NCBI RefSeq assembly: GCF_030269645.1
Contig: NZ_BSTR01000008.1
Coordinates: 1 to 64,000, forward strand
Source of the DNA: Actinokineospora sp. NBRC 105648
GTDB lineage: Bacteria > Actinomycetota > Actinomycetes > Mycobacteriales > Pseudonocardiaceae
Reading direction: 5' to 3'
DNA: 64,000 nt
The notes beneath the pieces are model-generated. The model saw only the letters and a program-made list of their open reading frames with translations, ran no database searches and was not told the DNA's origin. This document shows positions 36,716 through 45,022 of this stretch, piece after piece (the stretch's first letter is position 1; each line of letters opens with the position of its first letter). The position numbers were made by a program, and so were the translations under genes.

Positions 36716-38233
36716 GTGGCCGACTCCGTGACAGAATTCCTCACCGCCCGCCGGGCGCGCTCCCGACCGCTGCGCACCCTGGTCGGATTGCTCTGCACGG
36801 GCTGGCAACCACTCGACGAGCTGGTCAGGGTGTCCGCTGTGCCGCGCAGGACGGTCGAGGAGCTGCTCGCGTCGTTCGGCCAGGACATCGAGCGCGACCG
36901 CGGTTCGTGGCGGGTCGCGCCGTCCAAGGTGAACGGATATCGGAACCTGGCGACCCCGCCCGCGGAGGTCCCCGACGACACCCTGCGACCGGTCTTCGAG
37001 TCCTATCTCGCCGGTGTCCCCAGCCCGGCGCGCGCGTTGGACCACGTCCAGGCCGACGTCGACACCATGCTCCGTCGCGCCCGCTGGCTCGACGAGACCT
37101 ACCACCTCCCCGGCGCCCACCTCCTCTGCCTCGGCGACCACGACCTGACCGCGCTGGCGGCCTGCACCCGGCGCCCCGGCCTGTCGGCGACGGTGGTCGA
37201 CGTGGACGACCGGCTGTTGGCCTACATCGACGCCCAGGCGAAGGCAAAAGGTCTGGACATTCGCTGCCTGCACGCGGACTTCCGCTTCGGCCTGCCACCG
37301 GCGGCGGTCGGCAGCGCCGACCTGGTGTTCACCGACCCGCCCTACACACCGGAGGGCATGCGCCTGTTCCTGGCCCGCGCCGTGGAATCCCTGCGCGACC
37401 CGGACGGCCGCATCGCCGTGGCCTACGGCTACAGCGAGCGCAATCCCGTGCTGGGCCTGAAGACCCAGCAGGAGATCCTGCGCCTGGGCCTGGTGTTCGA
37501 GGCCGTGCTACCCGGCTTCAACAGATACCTGGGCGCCCAGGCCGTCGGCAGCGCCAGCGACCTGTACGTGCTGCAGCAAACGGCCCGCTCCTCCCGCCTG
37601 GCCGAGGCAGCCGTCCGCGAAGTGGTGGCGGGCATCTACACCCACGGCCCCCAGTCAGTGGAGTCCGGCGCAATCCCCGCGACCGCAATCGCGGACCTGT
37701 TGCGCCTCAGCACGGCCACGGCCCTGTCGAGTCCATCGTGGACAGACCCGATCCGCGCAAACGGCCCCACGGCCTACGACCTGACCGCCGACCCGGGCCC
37801 CTGGCTCGCCCGAGTCCTGCTGGCGGGCCCCGCCTTCCCGATCGGCGCGCTGGTCACCAACACCCACCCGGACGTCGCCGACCAGCGCGGACAACTGGCA
37901 CTGAAGTCCCTGGTGGCGGGCAAGTACACGCTGACCTTCCACCGCAGCGTGGGCGACGGCAAGCACACGGTGGTCATCGCGCAGCCCACTACCAACGGGG
38001 TTCGGGGGACCATCCTGTCCCGCGTCCACGGCAAACTGGAGAACGTCTGGCGAGAGGCACTGATCGCCACGACACCGGGGCTGACGAAGCGGGAGGCCCG
38101 GGAACAGGTGGCCGCGGCGGCACCGCACGCGAAAGACCTGGACCTGCGGCTGATCGACCTGCCCCTGCACCGGATCCAAGCCGTCCTGTCCACAGTGGAC
38201 AAGATTCAACCGGGTGGCGACGCTCAAGGGTGA
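36716..38233 (+). CDS. BpsA / DUF43-like aminopropyltransferase-fold protein
   Basis: A 505-residue protein. An N-terminal winged-helix-like part (ELVRVSAVPRRTVEELLASF) is followed by a Rossmann domain with LLCLGDHDLTALAA and LVFTDPPYTPEGM. The order winged helix, G-D-x-D, D-P-P-Y-T is that of the branched-polyamine synthase BpsA of thermophiles, where the motifs are GDDD and DPPYT. The C-terminal 200 residues (about 300-505) are extra and unassigned. The substrate here is unknown; the DPPY motif also occurs in DNA and RNA methyltransferases. A TACGCT -10-like box ten bases before GTG 36716 suggests a leaderless or nearly leaderless transcript. Confidence 0.65.
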   Translation: MADSVTEFLTARRARSRPLRTLVGLLCTGWQPLDELVRVSAVPRRTVEELLASFGQDIERDRGSWRVAPSKVNGYRNLATPPAEVPDDTLRPVFESYLAGVPSPARALDHVQADVDTMLRRARWLDETYHLPGAHLLCLGDHDLTALAACTRRPGLSATVVDVDDRLLAYIDAQAKAKGLDIRCLHADFRFGLPPAAVGSADLVFTDPPYTPEGMRLFLARAVESLRDPDGRIAVAYGYSERNPVLGLKTQQEILRLGLVFEAVLPGFNRYLGAQAVGSASDLYVLQQTARSSRLAEAAVREVVAGIYTHGPQSVESGAIPATAIADLLRLSTATALSSPSWTDPIRANGPTAYDLTADPGPWLARVLLAGPAFPIGALVTNTHPDVADQRGQLALKSLVAGKYTLTFHRSVGDGKHTVVIAQPTTNGVRGTILSRVHGKLENVWREALIATTPGLTKREAREQVAAAAPHAKDLDLRLIDLPLHRIQAVLSTVDKIQPGGDAQG

Positions 38234-38286
38234 ACCGGTGGACCTGCGAGCAAGGGTGAAGCAGTGAACTCGCGAACCCGCCAAGT

Positions 38287-38428
38287 GCCGGATTGGGTGG
38301 ACCTGTTTTGTCTGGGGAGAAAAGAGGCGCTAGCCTGGTTCCGGCGTGGGTGATCCCTTCCCCACCCGCTTCACCCCGGCGCCTCTTTTCTTAGGGGCCC
38401 CAGGCAAAACAGGTCCACCCAATCCGGC
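38287..38428 (+). repeat. 140-bp inverted-repeat element, copy A
   Basis: The outer arms (gccggattgggtggacctg... at 38287 and its complement ending at 38428) pair over about 30 bp with one or two mismatches. An inner pair, gaaaagaggcgc / gcgcctcttttc, is followed by a ~50-base loop containing cccttccccacccgc. The right arm has an extra taggggcc. No flanking target duplication is visible. Confidence 0.9.
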
Positions 38429-38436
38429 CATCCGCT

Positions 38437-38535
38437 GGAAGCCCGCTGTGGTGGTGGCCGGGTTCCGGCGCGGGGCCGGATTGGGCGGAAGCCCCCTGTG
38501 ATGGAGGCCGGGTACCAGCGAATGGCCGGATTGGG
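38437..38535 (+). repeat. 50-bp direct duplication between the two elements
   Basis: Two adjacent units starting ggaagccc at 38437 and 38487 (period 50) each run through ctgtg.tgg.ggccgggt and end in gccggattggg, the terminal sequence of the inverted-repeat elements. This suggests that partial element ends have been duplicated here. Confidence 0.7.
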
Positions 38536-38664
38536 TGGAGTGGCTTTGTTTGGGGCCCCTAAGAAAAGAGGCGCCGTGGGTAGAGCGGGTGGGAAAGGGA
38601 TACCCACCGCCTGGGCCAGGCTAGCGCCTCTTTTCTCCCCAAACAAAGCCACTCCACCCAATCC
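38525..38664 (-). repeat. 140-bp inverted-repeat element, copy B (opposite orientation)
   Basis: The reverse complement of this element follows copy A motif by motif, including ggctagcgcc/gaaaagaggcgc, gcgggtgggaaaggga and taggggcc. Its outer arms are perfect over about 28 bp (ggattgggtggagtggcttt and complement), yet differ from copy A at the same positions on both arms. Confidence 0.9.
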
Positions 38665-38847
38665 AGCACTCGGGCCTCGGGTCGGCCAAGTCCACCCTGG
38701 GGGTTCGGCCACCCGCGCAGGAACCCAACCGCCCCCGAGGTGGAAGTCAACCAGCCGGAGTTCGGGCAGCCCCGAGCTGGAGCTCAGCGACCGGAGCCAA
38801 CTGCCCGCCCGGCCACGCTGGGGCTCGGACCAGCGGCAAGCCGGAAC

Positions 38848-41400
38848 CTAGGCCCCGCTGGGGATGTGCACCGGGCCCAGCTTCAAGATCTCCCGGAACT
38901 CCCGTGCGGGCAACGGCTTCGACAACAGCCAGCCCTGGTAGGCGTCCACTCCGACGCCACGCAGGACGTGGAACTGGGTGGCGTTCTCCACGCCTTCGGC
39001 CACGCAGCTGCGGCCCATGGCCCGGGCCATGTCCACCAGGGCGCGGGCGACCGCGAAGTCCGAGGCGTCGGTGGCCACCCCGGAGACGAATCGGCGGTCG
39101 ATCTTGATGATCTGGGCCGGTAGTTCCTTCAGCCGGGCCAGCGACGAGTAGCCGGTGCCGAAGTCGTCCACGGCGAACCGGACGCCGCGTTCCACCAGTT
39201 CGGCCATCGCCTCACGGCTGCGGGAGGGCAGGTCGATCAGGCTGGTCTCCACCAGTTCCAGCACGACCCGGTCCCAGGCGATACCGGTGGCCGCGACGCA
39301 GGCCGAGACGACGTCGACGAACTCCGGGTCGCCCGGCACCAAGCCCGCCAGGTTGACCGCGATGCCGACGCTCGCGCCGAGGACCCCGCCGCACAGCTGT
39401 GGCCACTCGGCCGCCTCGGTGAAGGCCGCGCGCAGCACCCAGCGGTCCAGTTCGCCGAGCAGGTCGCCCTGTTCGGCGACCGGGAGGAAGTCGCCCGGTG
39501 CCAGCAATCCGCGCTCGGGGTGCGGCCAGCGCACCAGGGCCTCGGCCGAGAGCACTGTCCCGTCCGGGCCCACCACCGGCTGGTAGTGCAGCACCAGCTG
39601 GTCGTTCATGATCGCCTCGCGGAGCTGGCCCTCCAGCAGCATCTGGCTGTTGGCCGAGGCGATCAGTTTGTCGCTGGCCAGCGAGACCCGCCCGGTGCCG
39701 CGCGCCTTGGCCGCGAACATGGCCGCGTCGGCGTAGCGCAGCAGGTCGGCGCCGCTGGTCTCCGGGCCGCTGGGCACCGCCGCGCCGATGCAGGCCGACA
39801 CCCGCAGCAGCTGGTCGCGGACCGGGACCGCGGTGCGCAGCAGGCTCGCCGCCTGGTTGGCCAGGGCCTCGACCCCGCCCGCCTCCTCGACGTCGGAGCA
39901 GATCACCACGTACTCGTCGCCGGACATCCGGGCCACCGTGCAGCTCGGCGGCAGGCCGCGCTCCAGGCGCCGGGCCAGTGCGGTGATCAGCTCGTCGCCG
40001 ACATCGTGGCCGAGCGAGTCGTTGACCCGCTTGAAGTTGTCCACATCGCAGAACAGCAGCGCGATCCGCTCGTAGTCGCGGCCGCCGAGCAGCTTGCCCA
40101 GCAGCTCCTTGACCGCCGCCCGGCCGGGCAGCCCGGTGAGCTCGTCGTGGGTGGCCTGGTAGCGCAACCGCTCAGCGGCACGCCTGCGGTCGGTGACGTC
40201 GGCGAAGACCACCAGCCAGAACCGCTGGCCGTCGTCGGCGACCGACACCGTCGCGTTGAGCTCGCAGTAGACCGGCTTGCCCGCGGCCGTGGCCAGCACC
40301 CGCTGGCCGCTGTGGAACGAGTGCGACTCGCGGACCCGGCGGTGCTCGCGGTCGTCCGGGTGGGTCAGCTGCTCGGCGGTCGTCCCGCGCAGCCGCTCCA
40401 GGTCCATGCCCAGCAGCGAGCAGAGCGCGTCGTTGGCGTCGACCAACCGCTCGGCGTCGTCGAAGAGCGCGATGCCGACCGGGGTGATCGCCACCAGGTC
40501 GGTGAACCGCTTGCTGGAGCGCTGCATCCGGGTCTCGGTCGAGCGCTGCTCGGTGACGTCCTGCGCGGTGCCGATCATGATGTGCAGGTCGCCGTCGAGC
40601 CCGGCCGCCTCGCCGCGCACCCGGAACACCCGGCGCTTGCCGTCCGGGCGGATGACCCGGTGCTCGCACTCCACCGGCCGCCGGGTGCTCGCCAGCTCCT
40701 GCCAGCGCTGGTCGACCCAGCCGCGGTCGTCCGGGTGGACCAGCCGCAGGTAGTCGCTGTAGGTGATCTTGGAACCGGGCTCCAGGCCGCCGAGCTCGTA
40801 GAGCATCGAGGACCACAGGCAGTCGCCGGTCTCGGTGTTCCACTCCCAGGTGCCCAGCCGGGCCACCCGCTGCGCCTCGCGGAAGAGCCTGCCGTCCTGG
40901 CTCAGCTGCCGTTCCAGGGCGCGGAACTTGGTGAAGTCCTGCACCGTGCCGTGCACCCGCACGACCTGTCCACCCTGGTCGAACTCCGGCCGGGCGCGCA
41001 CCAGGTAGGTGCGCTCACCGGTGTCGTCGCGCACTTCCAGCTCGACCGGCTGCGAGGACCGCTGCCTGCCCAGCCGGAGTCGGAAGTCGGTCAGGACCGG
41101 GATGTCCTCGGGGTGCACCAGGGAGAGCAGGTCGGGCAGCGCGGCGCGCGCGGGCAGACCGCAGAGCCTGCGCAAACCGTCCGACAGGTATGCCTGGCCG
41201 GTGCGCACGTCGAGGGTCCAGCTGCCCATCCGGGCGATCCGCTGGGCCTCGAGGAGCAGGGCGCGCTCGGCCGCCGGGTCGTCCTCGACCGCGTCCGGCT
41301 CGGCCAGGTCGGGAGCCAGGACACGACCGGCGTCGACGTCGAACCCGCCGGTCGGCAGCCCGACCCGGGGTAGCCCGGCGCGCACGACATGCTCGGCCAC
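38848..41400 (-). CDS. PAS-GGDEF-EAL protein (cyclic di-GMP turnover)
   Basis: An 850-residue cytosolic protein. Three PAS domains (about residues 45-420), a GGDEF domain, then an EAL domain. The GGDEF signature is degenerate: MSGDEYVVICSD. The EAL domain keeps EALVRW, ELVET, DDFGTGYSSL, IKIDRRFV and AEGVE, so it should be an active c-di-GMP phosphodiesterase. The diguanylate cyclase half is doubtful and may serve as a GTP sensor. I chose GTG 41400, with GGAGGGA upstream, over TTG 41439. It is convergent with the BpsA-like gene. Confidence 0.92.
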   Translation of the reverse strand: MAEHVVRAGLPRVGLPTGGFDVDAGRVLAPDLAEPDAVEDDPAAERALLLEAQRIARMGSWTLDVRTGQAYLSDGLRRLCGLPARAALPDLLSLVHPEDIPVLTDFRLRLGRQRSSQPVELEVRDDTGERTYLVRARPEFDQGGQVVRVHGTVQDFTKFRALERQLSQDGRLFREAQRVARLGTWEWNTETGDCLWSSMLYELGGLEPGSKITYSDYLRLVHPDDRGWVDQRWQELASTRRPVECEHRVIRPDGKRRVFRVRGEAAGLDGDLHIMIGTAQDVTEQRSTETRMQRSSKRFTDLVAITPVGIALFDDAERLVDANDALCSLLGMDLERLRGTTAEQLTHPDDREHRRVRESHSFHSGQRVLATAAGKPVYCELNATVSVADDGQRFWLVVFADVTDRRRAAERLRYQATHDELTGLPGRAAVKELLGKLLGGRDYERIALLFCDVDNFKRVNDSLGHDVGDELITALARRLERGLPPSCTVARMSGDEYVVICSDVEEAGGVEALANQAASLLRTAVPVRDQLLRVSACIGAAVPSGPETSGADLLRYADAAMFAAKARGTGRVSLASDKLIASANSQMLLEGQLREAIMNDQLVLHYQPVVGPDGTVLSAEALVRWPHPERGLLAPGDFLPVAEQGDLLGELDRWVLRAAFTEAAEWPQLCGGVLGASVGIAVNLAGLVPGDPEFVDVVSACVAATGIAWDRVVLELVETSLIDLPSRSREAMAELVERGVRFAVDDFGTGYSSLARLKELPAQIIKIDRRFVSGVATDASDFAVARALVDMARAMGRSCVAEGVENATQFHVLRGVGVDAYQGWLLSKPLPAREFREILKLGPVHIPSGA

Positions 41401-41463
41401 GGCGCGTTCCCTCCACCCTCGAGTAGGCGGGTGGGGCAACGCTGCCGAGCATCCCGCCGGCTC

Positions 41464-42663
41464 TCAGGCTACCCCGTCCTCCTTCGCGGCCCGCGCGACA
41501 GCCGCCGCGACCTCGGGGGCGACCCGCGGGTCCAGGGCACTGGGCACGATCCGGTCGGCGGCGAGGTCGTCCTCGGCCACCGCGACGATCGCGTCCGCGG
41601 CGGCGAGCTTCATCCGCTCGGTGATCCGGCGGGCACCGGAGTCCAGCGCGCCGCGGAAGATACCGGGGAAGGCGAGCACGTTGTTGATCTGGTTCGGGAA
41701 GTCGCTGCGGCCGGTGGCCACGATCGCGGCGTGCCGGGCGGCGACCTCCGGGTGGATCTCCGGGTCCGGGTTCGACAGCGCGAAGACGATGGCGTCGGGA
41801 CCCATGGTGGCGACCAGTTCCTCGGGGACGGTGCCCGCCGAGAGCCCGACGAACACGTCGGCGCCGCGCAGCGCCTCGGCCTGGCCGCCGCGCAGGCCGC
41901 TGGTGTTGGTCACCTCGGCCAGCCGCGCCTTGATCGGGTTCAGGTTGTCCCGGCCGGAGTGGATGATCCCGCGCGAGTCCAGCAGGGTGATGTCACCCGC
42001 GCCCGCGGCCAGCAGGATCTTCGCGCAGGCGATGCCCGCCGCGCCCGCGCCCGCGATGACCACGCGCTGGCCCGCGATGTCCTTGTCCAGCACCTTGTTC
42101 GCCCCGCGCAGCGCGGCCAGCAGGACGATCGCGGTGCCGTGCTGGTCGTCGTGCATGACCGGGCAGTCCAGCGCCTCGATCAGCCGCTCCTCCAGCTCGA
42201 AGCAGCGCGGCGCCGAGACGTCCTCCAGGTTGACCGCGCCGAACGAGGGCCGCAGCCGCACCAGGGTCTCGACGATCTCGTCCACATCGGTGGTGTCGAG
42301 CACCAGCGGGATCGAGTCCAGGCCGCCGAAGGTCTTGAACAGCGCCGCCTTGCCCTCCATGACCGGCAGCGACGCGCTGGCGCCGATGTCGCCGAGGCCG
42401 AGCACCGCGGTGCCGTCGGAGACGACCGCGACCAGCCGCGAGGCCCAGGTGTAGCGGGCCGCGAGCGAGGCGTCCTCGGCGATCGCGCGGCTCACCTTGG
42501 CCACCCCGGGGGTGTAGGCGATCGCCAGCGAGCGGGGGTCGGCCAGCGGCTTGGTGACGGCGATCCCGAGCTTGCCGCCCTCGTGCGCGGCGAAGATCTC
42601 CTCGTCGGTGACGGGCTCGGTGCTCACGTCTGCGGTCCTCGGGTGCTCGTTCAGGGCGGTCAT
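41464..42663 (-). CDS. NAD(P)-dependent malic enzyme (short form)
   Basis: A 399-residue enzyme that decarboxylates malate to pyruvate. N-terminal malic domain with LAIAYTPGVAKVSRAIAED and NLEDVSAPRCFELEERL; substrate/metal motif CPVMHDDQHGTAIV; Rossmann glycine loop VVIAGAGAAGIACAK. It lacks the phosphotransacetylase-like extension of MaeB, and the length fits the short bacterial class. Cofactor preference is not decided. ATG 42663 has AGGAGGG six bases upstream. Confidence 0.95.
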   Translation of the reverse strand: MTALNEHPRTADVSTEPVTDEEIFAAHEGGKLGIAVTKPLADPRSLAIAYTPGVAKVSRAIAEDASLAARYTWASRLVAVVSDGTAVLGLGDIGASASLPVMEGKAALFKTFGGLDSIPLVLDTTDVDEIVETLVRLRPSFGAVNLEDVSAPRCFELEERLIEALDCPVMHDDQHGTAIVLLAALRGANKVLDKDIAGQRVVIAGAGAAGIACAKILLAAGAGDITLLDSRGIIHSGRDNLNPIKARLAEVTNTSGLRGGQAEALRGADVFVGLSAGTVPEELVATMGPDAIVFALSNPDPEIHPEVAARHAAIVATGRSDFPNQINNVLAFPGIFRGALDSGARRITERMKLAAADAIVAVAEDDLAADRIVPSALDPRVAPEVAAAVARAAKEDGVA

Positions 42664-43109
42664 GGACGTCCCTCCTGGGTCGCGCGCTGCGCTGGGGCAG
42701 GCGGGCTGTGGCGTGGCCGGGCGATACCTCGCCGGACGGTAGCTAGGAGTGCTGACACGGTGGTGTCCGACGACTGGCGGCGACTGGCGGGTGGTGGTCT
42801 TGGGGCTGCCCGGGCTGCGGGCCTGGCGCGGTGCGGACCGGTCCCCAGGGGTGGCGGGGGCGCGGCCGCGGCGGCGGCGGTGGGCACAGTCTGGCAGCAA
42901 CCGCGCGCGCGTGTCTGCGGTGGGGATCACATACCGGACACCTTTTTCCGCAGGTCAGAGCCGGTTTCCCAAGACGTCCGTCCGGTTTTCTAGGCTCGTG
43001 CTAGCGCTCGCTAACGTTTTCGCTGCGTGACGACGCGAGTGGGCACAGCTCGGCAACGCTGCCCCTGTCGCGCTGACCGCGCCCAGGGGTGCCCCCTACT
43101 CTTGGACCC
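42664..43109. other. Divergent promoter region, malic enzyme / rmlC-like gene
   Basis: There is no credible gene in 446 bases. The region includes the palindrome tagcg-ct-cgcta at 43002-43013, which has the shape of a TetR-type operator, and a TACTCT box eight bases before GTG 43110 that would give a leaderless transcript. Confidence 0.5.
43002..43013. promoter_or_regulatory. TetR-type palindrome candidate
   Basis: tagcg (43002-43006) and cgcta (43009-43013) form a perfect inverted repeat around ct, inside ctagcgctcgctaacg. TetR operators of actinobacteria often look like this. No tetR gene is adjacent, so the regulator would be encoded elsewhere. Confidence 0.4.
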
Positions 43110-43715
43110 GTGCAGGCGAGAGAGCTTCGCGTCCCCGACGCGTTCGAGTTCACCCCCAGAACCTTCCCCGACAGCCGGGGCGTGTTCGTCTCCCCCTTCC
43201 AGGGCGAGGCGTTCACCAAGGCGGTCGGCCACCCGATGCCGGTGGCGCAGACGAACCACAGCAGGTCCCGCCGGGGTTCCATCCGCGGCCTGCACTTCGC
43301 CGACGTCCCACCCGGACAGGCCAAGTACGTCTACTGCCCGCAGGGGGCGCTGCTCGACTTCGTCGTGGACATCCGCGTCGGCTCCCCCACCTTCGGCGCG
43401 TGGGACGTGGTCCGGCTGGACGCGGTGGACTTCCGGGCGGTGTACGTGCCGGAAGGCATCGGCCACGGCTTCGTCGCGCTGGAGGACGACACGGTGATCT
43501 CCTACCTCTGCTCGACCGGCTACAACCCGAGCGCCGAGCACGGCATCAACCCGCTCGACCCGGAGCTGGCCCTGCCCTGGGCGCCGGAGCTGGAGCCCCT
43601 GCTGTCCGAAAAGGACGAGGAGGCCCCCACCCTGGCCGAGGCCCGCGCGGCAGGCCTGCTCCCCACCTACGCCGAGTGCACCGCGCACTACGAGAAGCTA
43701 CGAGCAGGCTCTTAA
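43110..43715 (+). CDS. dTDP-4-dehydrorhamnose 3,5-epimerase-like protein
   Basis: A 201-residue RmlC-type cupin. Family segments: TPRTFPDSRGVFVSPFQGEA, RGSIRGLHFADVPPGQAKYV (the catalytic His lies in RGLHF), VYVPEGIGHGFVALED and YNPSAEHGINPLDPEL. It should epimerise dTDP-4-keto-6-deoxy sugars. The other rml genes are not in the window, so it could act in cell-wall rhamnose or in a secondary-metabolite sugar pathway. GTG 43110 follows a TACTCT box closely and lacks a binding site, consistent with leaderless expression. Its stop codon overlaps that of the convergent sodX by 2 bp. Confidence 0.9.
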   Translation: MQARELRVPDAFEFTPRTFPDSRGVFVSPFQGEAFTKAVGHPMPVAQTNHSRSRRGSIRGLHFADVPPGQAKYVYCPQGALLDFVVDIRVGSPTFGAWDVVRLDAVDFRAVYVPEGIGHGFVALEDDTVISYLCSTGYNPSAEHGINPLDPELALPWAPELEPLLSEKDEEAPTLAEARAAGLLPTYAECTAHYEKLRAGS

Positions 43716-43721
43716 AGAGCC
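43708..43721. terminator. Tiny shared hairpin at convergent stop codons
   Basis: ggctctt and aagagcc surround one A, and the two convergent TAA stop codons (rmlC-like gene 43713-43715, sodX 43712-43714) lie at its centre. It is symmetric for both strands. The stem is short, so termination activity is uncertain. Confidence 0.4.
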
Positions 43722-44059
43722 TTAGGCCCCTGCCTCAGGCCCTGGAGCCGCCGGGGCCGCGGCCACAGCCGCCACCGCACGACCGCGTGCACCCGCGCGG
43801 GCCCCAACGTCCGCGAGTCGGTCGAGCCGAACCGGTTGTCCCCCTCCACGTGCCACCCCCCGCCGACGGGCCGCACCGCGCGCTTGACCGAGAGCTGCCC
43901 CGGCCGCGCGTCCCAGGTGACCAGCACGATGTCACCCACCCGGGGGACCCCCCGACTGGCCAGCACGGTGTCCCCGTCGGCCAGCGCCGGCGACATCGAC
44001 GGCCCCCGCACCACCACCCGGCGCACCGGCATCCCGCCCAACGGACGTCCTGCGTTCAC
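43712..44059 (-). CDS. sodX: Nickel superoxide dismutase maturation protease
   Basis: A 115-residue S24/S26 signal-peptidase-like protease. The catalytic Ser is in VVRGPSMSPALADGD and the Lys in LSVKRAV; GDNRFGSTDSRTLGP is the conserved C-terminal box. It should remove the N-terminal propeptide of Ni-SOD so that His1 becomes free. The GTG at 44059 has GGAGG five bases upstream; an ATG at 44032 is a shorter alternative. It is divergent from sodN with 80 bp between starts. Confidence 0.9.
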   Translation of the reverse strand: MNAGRPLGGMPVRRVVVRGPSMSPALADGDTVLASRGVPRVGDIVLVTWDARPGQLSVKRAVRPVGGGWHVEGDNRFGSTDSRTLGPARVHAVVRWRLWPRPRRLQGLRQGPKAL

Positions 44060-44139
44060 GATCACCTCCACCTGCCACCACAGCATGCCCGGAGTAGGGT
44101 CGGCCACGTCGGAGCATCCCGTTTTGCCATGGAGGAACA

Positions 44140-44547
44140 ATGCGACTGTTGTCGCGCTTTCTCGCCCCGCGCCTGCAGGCCACCGCACACTGCGACCTCC
44201 CCTGCGGCGTCTACGACCCCGCGCAGGCCCGCATCGAGGCCGAGTCGGTCAAGGCGGTCCAGCAGAAGTACCAGGACAACGAGGACCCGGAGTTCCGCAC
44301 CCGCGCCATCCTGATCGCGGAGCAGCGCAGCGACCTGGTCAAGCACCACCTCTGGGTCCTGTGGACCGACTACTTCAAGCCCCCGCACTTCGAGAAGTAC
44401 CCGGACCTGCACGACCTGTTCAACCGCGCCACCAAGGCGGCCGGGGCCAGCGGCACCAAGGGCTCGATGGACCCGGCCACCGGCCAGGCCCTGCTGGACC
44501 TGATCGCCGAGATCGACAAGATCTTCTGGGAGACCAAGAAGGCCTGA
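44140..44547 (+). CDS. sodN: Nickel-containing superoxide dismutase
   Basis: A 135-residue precursor. Residues 1-16 form the propeptide (MRLLSRFLAPRLQATA), followed by the nickel hook HCDLPCGVYD, whose His1, Cys2 and Cys6 ligate nickel after cleavage by SodX. The remaining helical bundle (YQDNEDPEFRTRAILIAEQR; HHLWVLWTDYFKPPH) is typical. The enzyme is a cytosolic hexamer that dismutates superoxide. In actinomycetes expression follows nickel supply through Nur; I did not identify a Nur box. ATG 44140 has GGAGGAA upstream. Confidence 0.97.
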   Translation: MRLLSRFLAPRLQATAHCDLPCGVYDPAQARIEAESVKAVQQKYQDNEDPEFRTRAILIAEQRSDLVKHHLWVLWTDYFKPPHFEKYPDLHDLFNRATKAAGASGTKGSMDPATGQALLDLIAEIDKIFWETKKA

Positions 44548-44565
44548 GCACCAGTCGCCTGAACG

Positions 44566-44604
44566 GCGCCGACCAGCGGACCCCTCCGCCGGTCGGCGCT
44601 TTTC
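44566..44604 (+). terminator. Terminator after sodN
   Basis: gcgccgacc (44566-44574) pairs with ggtcggcgc (44591-44599), with an inner gcgga/tccgc pair and a cccc loop, followed by tttt. It is a full intrinsic terminator. Confidence 0.92.
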
Positions 44605-44609
44605 TTTAC

Positions 44610-44800
44610 CCCGCACACCTCCACTCGCCCCCCGCTCACCCTTCGCACCTCCCGGTCGCCCCCCCCCAACTCACGCCTCACACCTCCCGGTCCGCCCCCG
44701 ACTCACCCCTCACACCTCTCGGCCGGGCCCTTATTCCCCCTCGCACCTCCCAGCCAGCACCCTCCATCCCTTCACACCCCCACCTCTTTCATTCCCTCAA
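44610..44800. repeat. Degenerate C/T-rich tandem repeats
   Basis: The motif cacctccc(g/a)g recurs four or five times at 30-35-bp spacing (first near 44648), each preceded by a ctcac(c/g)c-like stretch. The period drifts, so this is an old repeat. Two copies of tttcattccctcaat follow near 44790. Confidence 0.55.
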
Positions 44801-44896
44801 TTCTTTCATTCCCTCAATCCCCGCCCAACCGCCGCCCGACAACGCTCCCCAACCACATCGGCGCCCACTCGCCCCCTTCCCTCAATACCGGCCGCC

Positions 44897-44989
44897 TTTA
44901 ACGCGGGCAGGGCGCTGTCAAGGGTGGAGCGCAGCGGAATCGCGCAGCGACGCCGAAGGCGCCCTTGACAGCGCCCTGCCCGCGTTAAA
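44897..44989. repeat. Long palindrome with 28-bp perfect arms
   Basis: 44897-44924 (tttaacgcgggcagggcgct...) is perfectly complementary to 44962-44989. The 37-base loop (44925-44961) contains gcgcag twice and ggcg...cgcc-type complements. It sits between convergent genes, well past the sodN terminator. Confidence 0.92.
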
Positions 44990-45022
44990 CACTCGCGGCC
45001 AGAGGGAAGCCCCCGCCGCTAA

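Larger units (their letters stand above)
38234..38847. other. Convergent intergenic region made mostly of inverted-repeat elements
   Basis: Between the BpsA-like gene and the convergent PAS-GGDEF-EAL gene. It holds two opposed copies of a ~140-bp element, a 50-bp direct duplication between them, and about 180 bp (38665-38847) with no feature that I can name. No credible protein is encoded. Confidence 0.8.

Noticed and set aside
38287-38664. An insertion sequence with terminal inverted repeats
   Set aside because: No transposase frame and no target duplication. The two parts are separate hairpin elements rather than two ends of one element.
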